This document shows, in pieces, positions 32,431-38,706 of a stretch of 38,706 nucleotides of DNA (within the stretch, counting starts at the first letter, position 1; each line of letters starts with the position of its first letter). The DNA lies in NCBI GenBank assembly GCA_021014945.1, contig MU266579.1, positions 1 to 38,706 of the forward strand, given 5' to 3'. The stretch is from Leucogyrophana mollusca (lineage: Eukaryota > Basidiomycota > Agaricomycetes > Boletales). The position numbers were made by a program, and so were the translations under genes. The notes under the pieces are model-generated. The model had not been told where the DNA came from. It ran no database searches and saw only the letters and a program-made list of their open reading frames with translations.

Positions 32431-34052
32431 ATGCCTCCCGTCCTGGGCTCTCACTTTCTTTTCGGCGTTATACTCCTATGTTTCTGTGCTGTTCAGTTCG
32501 TCAGTGCGGATTACAATATCGACGATAGTAATTATTCCATTCTGAAGTTTTCGAACAATCCCAGCGGACCGGTATGGGGACCTTTCGGCTCAGACACTGG
32601 AGAGGAGCTCTCGATAAAGTTGCCCAATGGAACAATGTTAGATGTTCAGGCCTCGTGGGCATATAACAACACATAGTGAGTCCGTTGCTCAGTCTTGGTC
32701 GGCAGGTTTGACTTAGTTGCTTATTCGACTGATAGCACATGTGAGTCGGGCTTCGTCTGACTGACAATGAGCTGGACTATAGTTTACTTCTGCATAGATG
32801 CTGCGTGCGAGACGACCGATAATTGTCAGGTTGAATTCCCGTTCACAGGTAAGCAAGCCTTGGCTTTGTCTTAAGTTCTAGAAGCGGTACAAGCTTTTTT
32901 TTGTGTTTCGAAAAGGGTCTGGGGTCACCATCTACGTTCTCCAGGCGGGCCCCCAGGGGATGTCAGCGAATATCACAATCGACGGAGGCTCTCCGATGAC
33001 GAATACTCTCGCTGCACCGCCTGCACCCAATTGGTACATCTCGAACGTAAAACTCTTCGACGTCCAGTCATTGCCTTCGGGCGACCATACATTGACCATG
33101 ACAGTGCTGACCTGGGACGGAATTTGGAGCGGGATGATGTTGGATTATGTGACTGTCAACCAGACATTAGTCAACCCACCCGCAACTTCAAGCTCATCCA
33201 GTGCAACCACATCGACCTCAACCTCAACCTCCAGCCAACCCACTACGTCCTCCTCCCCGACGACTTCGTCTCCATTACCAAGTTCAACCTCGATCTCCGC
33301 GTCTGGCCCCGACATCGGGTCTGTCGATATTAATACGACTTCAACGACATCCAATCTCGCTGCTCACTCGGCGTCGGGGTCGCCTGTTTCATCGTCAGGG
33401 TCTCAGTGAGTGAACTCTTTGAATTATGATACAGTACAGAGCTCACTCTCAAAATTCTCAAAACAGTGTCAACGTCGCCGTTGTTGCTGGCAGCGCGGCT
33501 GGAGGTGGCGTTGCTGCGATCGCTGCTGTGGGCGCTCTGCTCTACTTTTGCCGCCGGCGCAGGAGCCAAGCCTATCATTCCTCCGAAACTCTTTTGGAGC
33601 CCAAACTTGCACCAGCTTCTCGAGGCCCTGCGGGCTATCCAGCGACAATTGCGAACACGGATTTCCCGTCACCGGTCTTATCTGCTGCACCTCTGAGCGC
33701 AGAACGGCCGGATGTCATATATCAGGACTCGACCCACTACGACCACGCCAACCTCACCCCTTCACTTCGATCAGCGAGTATGTCTGACGCCAGTAGATCA
33801 CACTATTCCGTGCTATCGGGCCCAAACTTGACCGACGGGGAAGTCGATTTCGTTCACGGGCTATATAACAGCAATGTGCCTGCACCCGTCGTTGCACGCG
33901 TGTTGGAAAGGATGGTTGCAAATCGTGATGCGTCGGGCAGTTATGAGGCTGGTGACTCGGCTCCAGTAGTGAAGGAGCGGGCTTATTCACGGCCTCCTAC
34001 CTATCGCGCGAGTACTGATTCAAGCCAGATGGTAATCATGAGGGAGGGCTAA
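32431..34052 (+). CDS. Single-pass membrane protein TMP-B
   Basis: Predicted 463 residues from five exons: 32431-32675, 32736-32740, 32783-32848, 32916-33405 and 33467-34052; all phases close. The order is a signal peptide (1-26, ending FVSA), an ectodomain starting DYNIDDSNYSI with CIDAACETTDNC and FPFTGSGVTIYVLQAG, then NVKLFDVQSL..GDHTLTMTVL and LDYVTVN, a Ser/Thr-rich stalk, a transmembrane helix (about 270-295), RRRR, the conserved tail motif (390-418, LTDGEVDFVHGLY..NVPAPVVARVLERM) and RPPTY (444-448). The ectodomain pattern (DD, ..FTG..V.VY.L..., DG, LF....L..G.HTL, LDY) resembles the beta-sandwich ectodomain common in Agaricomycete membrane proteins; a galactose-binding-like fold is inference. 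Exon 2 is only 5 nt and intron 2 only 42 nt. The ligand and pathway are unknown. Confidence 0.8.
32736..32740 (+). other. 5-nt micro-exon of TMP-B
   Basis: CACAT lies between a TGATAG acceptor and a GTGAGT donor. Including it gives AAC ACA TAC ACA TTT TAC and keeps the frame into CIDAAC; skipping it or reading through produces frame loss or a stop. TMP-C has a 5-nt exon at the same position. Confidence 0.7.
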
Positions 34053-35021
34053 TTGTCATCCCGGGGAGTTGTCTGATAGCGGAAAATGAGGACCAAGTAT
34101 TATAGTTCCTATTTTATGTTTGTTGACCGTCTCATTCTTTTTCTGCCCAACACTCATTTATTTTTACCACTTTTACAATTTATGGTTTACAATTTTTTGG
34201 TGGAGCCCGGGGCTTCTCCGATCCATTACAAGGGATAGGGCTCATATGATACACCTTCAATGTCCAATCAGTTATATGGAGATTGTAATTCTGGGTATCT
34301 CGAATCTCGGCTCGTTTGTCGACCGGCTGAAAATATGTGTCTTCGCACTGCTGGTGAAATCCTTCGCACTTCGCACTCAGTGAACACTTAACAGAGCTAG
34401 CGTCCGCATATGGGAGGCGGGAGTCCTGTTTTGGTCTTTGGCGCCACTCCGCCACCACTGTCCCACTGACCAACTTGAACAGACTGAGATACCATATTGC
34501 TCGCTCTGGCCTGCTCGTCGTTGCAACGTCTTCAACGGCCTACATCAAGCCAAACATGAGCAACGTCTTAGATTATCTTGGAGCCCATTTCCCCACCTAC
34601 TTGGCCTCAACCTACGCACCACGCAATTTCATAGCCGTATCGGGATGCCATCATGATCTCGTCCATGCCCTCCGTCCGCACCACACCCTGAAGGCAGCAT
34701 CCACCGTCTCACGGACACTCGCTGGCCCTTAGATCGTGGGAAGAGACAATTCACCAGGTGCGTAGTGCCAAATCAGCACCATCAGGATACGCTGATATTG
34801 CTATTAGAGGGCACAGTTACTCGCACCTGCGAGGACACGGTCTCGGCGCTCATCATGGTGCCGCCGTATTAGGCTTATGCGGATCCCGGCCACTTCAGCG
34901 GTGTCCATTTCCTGATGCCCACCTGCGCCGAATTCCTGTGTCTGTTTCCCATCCAGTTTCTCTCTCGTCTCAGTCCCCCCCTTGCGATTGAACCACTGTT
35001 ACCATCGTTCGAGCACTAAAA
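34053..35021. other. Spacer between TMP-B and TMP-C
   Basis: AT-rich first part (3' region of TMP-B), then DNA with several short open frames. The longest, at 34475-34732, reads TTG-initiated NRLRYHIARSGLLVV and has no recognisable homologue. The promoter of TMP-C should be near the right end, where CT-rich runs occur (about 34955-34985). Confidence 0.4.
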
Positions 35022-36768
35022 ATGCTCGCCGACCCTCCTTGGTGGCGTACATGGTCAAAGATTTTCCTTGTTCTCGTGTCTGCAGCCTCTGCGTTGGGAG
35101 ACTACGACATCGACGACCACAACCTTGCCTTGTTGTCATACTCTTCTACACCCGGCACTAATACTTCATGGTTACCATACGGGGTCAACGGCGACGTGGT
35201 CGATGCGCTTTCCATCAAGATTAGTGGTGGTAGTGAAAATGGGACTGTTATTAACGCTGATTACAGCGCGTGTTATAATTCTACCTTGTGAGTGAGCTTT
35301 CGGGTGCCCAGATTCAACTGTATTCATCGTCGAGCTGAGATATTTTTTTTCAACAACTCGAACAGTACTCGTAAGTGCCGATATCAATAACGCTTGTGTC
35401 CCAGCTGAAAAAACTGTCAGTCGCGCAATGCGGCACCGATGATAATTGCGAACTCTCCATCCCCTTCACAGGTACTGGCTCCGGTCATAAGCTGATGACT
35501 CCACTAATACTTTCACGTCGAAGGCACAGGAATTACAATATACGTCCTCCAAACTGGTCCGATCGGCGTGTCTGTTAGTGCCGTTGTTGACGGTGGACAA
35601 CCAACCACACACACGCTTTCTGGCCCGACTGGTCCTAACTATCAGTCAACCAATATGACACTATTCGATGTCCAATCACTGGCTTCGGGCAGTCATACAC
35701 TGAGCTTGACAGTACTGGATTTCGATGGCCCTTATGGGACACAGAGTTGGTTGGGATTTGATTACGCACATATTCGCGAAGCAGACCCGCCACCTTCAAC
35801 TTCCACATCTCCCCAATCAGCGCCGTCCCCCCCAACAACCATAAGCTCCATTTCATCGTCTTCCTCCACGGCACCAGCTCAAGTGGTCCCCAACCCGGCC
35901 ACCAACACAGCAACCATCGCAATCATCACAACCGTTGCAAGTTTTATTAGTCCCTCACGCTCTCCGACTCCTGGTGACTCCTCGACTCCTAGTGGCTCCT
36001 CGACTGGTGGCTCCCCCAGTGTTTCGGACGTTAGGCCGTCGTACGTTCCATTGACCTCTATCTCTTTTCGTTGGCGTCTCACGCGTGTATTCCAGCCTTA
36101 ATCTCGCCGCGATTGTCGGGGGTGCATGCGGTGGCGCAGCTATCATTGCAGCGGCTATAGTTGTGTTGCTCTGCCGCCGCCGACGGCGCCGACGCCGGAT
36201 GAATGAAATGCGGGCTACTCCGTTCCAAGCTACGCGAGAAGACGCAGACCCAATCCCTCCGGCTTCACTTCCGTCTGGTTTGCGAACCACGACTAGCATG
36301 TCGCCGCTGATGGGAGAGAGAGGGCACTCTTCGGTGCTTGATCTGCGGCCCCCATCTGAAGCAGAACCGTCGGCACTTTTGCTCAGCCGGCCGGCCGCAG
36401 CCCGTGTTTCGATGGTGGGAACAGTCTTGTCCGACCTGGGCTCCTCTGCGCCACGCTCGCGAGTCTCGGACCGGAAGTCTGCCTTAGCTCTTGCATTCGC
36501 CGAAGCCGACGAACAAGCCCCCGAACGGACCACCCCCTCGTCCGGATCCGCGGATACTTCCCCGCAACCTCCTCCCACGGCATCATTGACGTCGGAGCAA
36601 GCCGACTTCGTACACAGACTATATACCAACAACGTGCCGGCGTCGATCGTCGCGCGTGTCATTGAAAGAATGGTAGCGGATCCTAGTGTTCGGTTCCAAG
36701 ATTCGACGTTGGGGTCCGGGGGAACGATTGGGTCGGCGCCTCCCAGCTATGAGTATGCAGCGCGGTAG
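35022..36768 (+). CDS. Single-pass membrane protein TMP-C
   Basis: Predicted 503 residues from five exons: 35022-35287, 35366-35370, 35421-35471, 35524-36040 and 36096-36768; all phases close and intron positions match TMP-B. The signal peptide (1-26, ending SALG) is followed by DYDIDDHNLALLSYS, CGTDDNCELSIPFTG, GITIYVLQTGP, MTLFDVQSLASGSHTLSLTV and FDYAHI. Next come a Ser/Thr/Pro stalk, a helix (281-306) followed by eight Arg (307-314), the tail motif (444-472, LTSEQADFVHRLYTNNVPAS..ARVIERM) and PPSYEY (495-500). It is the best-preserved member of the family here and a tandem paralogue of TMP-B. The 5-nt exon TACTC is needed to keep the frame. Function unknown; a surface sensor or adhesin role is inference from layout. 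Confidence 0.8.
35366..35370 (+). other. 5-nt micro-exon of TMP-C
   Basis: TACTC lies between a GAACAG acceptor and a GTAAGT donor. Joined to the CTGTCAG acceptor at 35420 it gives TCT ACC TTT ACT CTC GCG CAA TGC, matching the TMP-B pattern NT(Y/F)T...C. Confidence 0.7.
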
Positions 36769-37578
36769 GCAGTTGGTTGGGCTCGAAGGGATGCATTTGT
36801 GGTGTGCCTACAGAAAAGACGTTCTTTACCACTAATATAACCCTCCTTTCTACATGTGCGGCTGTGTCATCTTGGATGGTGTCACATATTCATCATTGAT
36901 GCCCGCCAAACTCCCATGGCTGACTGCTTAGATTATCAGTTCCAGGGGAAACTGTTCGATGTCCTGGCTAGGAGGCGTATGTTTGTACCTCGCACTGTTC
37001 CACAGAACAAGTCATCATGATATACATCACGCTGAGTATCATTGTTTTTTGGCTTCTACGTGTGGGCTCACAACTAATCTCACTTCAGGGCCTCCACCTC
37101 GAGTGCACTCGGCACTTCATGAGATCTCTTTTTTTCCCATTGCCTGGATAACCATTTGCAGTGCAGAACATCATAAGGGCTACCGCGAACGTGTTACAGG
37201 CTTTGATGGGAGAACATGGCGAGTATGCTTCTGCTTTCGTCGGAGTGTTCCGATGGCCAGTACTTCACTGGCTGAGACAAATGATCTCTCCCTCAGGAGT
37301 ATACGCGAGGCCCGCGTCTCAACCCCTAGATGAGAATATCTGGCATCTTCATCACTCATAAAATCTTGGCTCCCCAACACTGGGCCATCTCGGTTCATCG
37401 AAGCAGTGACCGGAGGGTTCTCCACGCAAATAGCTTCATAAATGAGCTGTCCCCTGGGTCCTTCCTCACAGCGACTCGCCTTGTATAACCTCCCACTATT
37501 GCCTAAACATCACGCTCATTGTGCTCGCCTCAGCATAGTACAGAATGTCCATGTGAGCCTTGATTTAAGTGCATTTTA
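36769..37578. other. Upstream of TMP-D; ectodomain not found
   Basis: This should contain the 5' part of TMP-D. An ATG at 37017 opens a hydrophobic stretch (MIYITLSIIVFWLLRVGSQL) that could be a signal peptide. The sequence after it has stops in every frame, and I could not build a phase-consistent model. Either small exons are present or the 5' part has decayed. Confidence 0.35.
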
Positions 37579-38557
37579 TTGTCGCTGAGCTCTGACGTGT
37601 TGATAAGTACTTGCTGTGACAATACCAGCACTTATCCGGTCAGCACCACTCAACCAAACGGTGCCCTCCTTCGCCCTTCCATCGAGTCTGAAATCATCGC
37701 AGCCATCTCAGGGATGGCGGCCGTCATCGGCACCCCATCCACACCTCAAATGCAGACCTCTACTGCTTCTGTTGCTAACCTCGTCGGTCACACTAGTTCC
37801 ATTTCCTCCTCGTATTTTTCTTCCCCGCCCATACCACCTACCCCACCTTCATCTTACGATCTATCTAGTTCAGCCACTCTATTTAGTACATCCACCCTTT
37901 CCAGGTCACCTCCCCAATCCACTCCTCCTTCTGCCACATCTACACCTCTTACCGCTTCCCCTCCTTCTACCGCATCCCCTCCCTATATTTCACCTACGTC
38001 TCCCACCCTGTCATCGACGCCTCAGTAAGCTTCTCTACAGCTCAATAGTCTTGTACCTTCCCTCTAATCGCTATTTACCTAGCTCCGATGTTGGGATCAT
38101 CGCCGGTGCGGCGGCTGGCGGTTTAGCCATCCTCGCATCGGTGATTTTAATCCTGTGCTTTCGACGACGCAAATGCAAAAGATCGACCGGTAAAGATCTA
38201 GACGCCCCCCCCAGGACGTTCACTCTGTCACAGTCAGAGGTGGCGTCAGACCGAGCTGAAGACCACTCGCCCCTGCCTGTCATGTCAGAAATGGCTTCCG
38301 ACCCCGGCCCACAAGAACTTCCTACATACGCTCCACCGCAGCAAACGTACGGCCATTTGATGACGGACGAGAAAGTGGATTCTACCAACGACTTACAAGC
38401 TGGCAACGTGGAGAGGATGCTATCTCATGAAGACTCTGGCGTTGCCGGTGATGAGGATGGACCGGGTTCTCCTGGCGGATCGAGTAGAGGATCCGTCTCG
38501 ACGGCGTCAGCTCCTCCGAGTTACGCCTCGGAAGAGTGGCTTTTGATGAATCAGTGA
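37579..38557 (+). CDS. Single-pass membrane protein TMP-D, 3' part
   Basis: Two exons are clear. A Ser/Thr/Pro-rich stalk is open from 37579 to 38024 (no ATG at its start, so upstream exons are missing or lost). A 58-nt intron (38025-38082, GTAAGC...ACCTAG) has the same phase and position as in the other three members. The last exon, 38083-38557, encodes a helix starting SDVGIIAGAAAGG, RRRKCKR, a Pro-rich stretch, a degenerate tail motif (LMTDEKVD...LQAGNV directly followed by ERM) and SAPPSYASEE near the end. It is closest to TMP-A (same SAPPSYASEE end and GSPGGS-type linker) but lacks the nine residues PSGTILHIM of the motif. It may be a non-functional or rewired copy. Confidence 0.6.
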
Positions 38558-38706
38558 GCTGAGGATGTGGCACGTTCAAATTTTAGGACTTTACGGCTAT
38601 TCCAGTATGTAGTTTTCGGAATCTCTCCCTGTATTCGGACACTGTCATTCACTTTACGCCATATCAGACATCTATCGTTCGCATCACGGTGCTGATGATG
38701 AAGATG
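38558..38706. other. 3' flank of TMP-D
   Basis: Spacer up to the window edge; no feature recognised. Confidence 0.4.

Overview
The window looks like a filamentous basidiomycete (Agaricomycete) nuclear genome segment. The evidence is short GT-AG introns of about 34-120 nt in the recognisable genes, CT-rich stretches before start codons, and three gene types typical of mushroom-forming fungi: DUF6534-type seven-helix membrane proteins, a degraded F-box gene, and Ser/Thr-rich single-pass membrane proteins with a Cys/Trp-poor beta-rich ectodomain. No rRNA, tRNA, CRISPR or bacterial-style operon was found.

Layout. 1-4.2 kb: non-coding, repeat-dominated. 4.2-5.8 kb (minus): single-pass membrane protein TMP-A. 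5.8-8.6 kb: second copy of a 1.9-kb repeat that also lies at 1.8-3.7 kb, so TMP-A sits between two direct copies. 8.6-10.1 kb: low complexity. 10.1-12.5 kb (minus): a GC-rich gene for a conserved disordered Agaricomycete protein with a previously hidden 3' exon. 12.5-19.1 kb: gene-poor, with many local duplications, and relatives of the left-arm repeats in inverted orientation. 19.1-25.1 kb: relic DNA including an F-box pseudogene. 25.1-29.7 kb (minus): two tandem DUF6534 genes, the first possibly broken. 30.6-31.6 kb (minus): kinetochore subunit MIS12. 32.4-38.6 kb (plus): three further members of the TMP family (TMP-B, TMP-C, TMP-D).

The main biological theme is the TMP family. TMP-B and TMP-C have a signal peptide, a beta-rich ectodomain, a Ser/Thr/Pro-rich stalk, one transmembrane helix, an Arg/Lys-rich stop-transfer segment, and a cytosolic tail with a conserved motif of about 29 residues (LT...DF..L...NVP...V...ERM) followed by a PPxY-like tail. 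TMP-A and TMP-D share the stalk, helix and tail but have different or unresolved ectodomains. All four carry a phase-2 intron at the same place just before the helix. TMP-B and TMP-C also share a 5-nt micro-exon. This is a receptor- or adhesin-like layout without an assigned function that I know of. All gene models below were spliced by eye and need transcript support.
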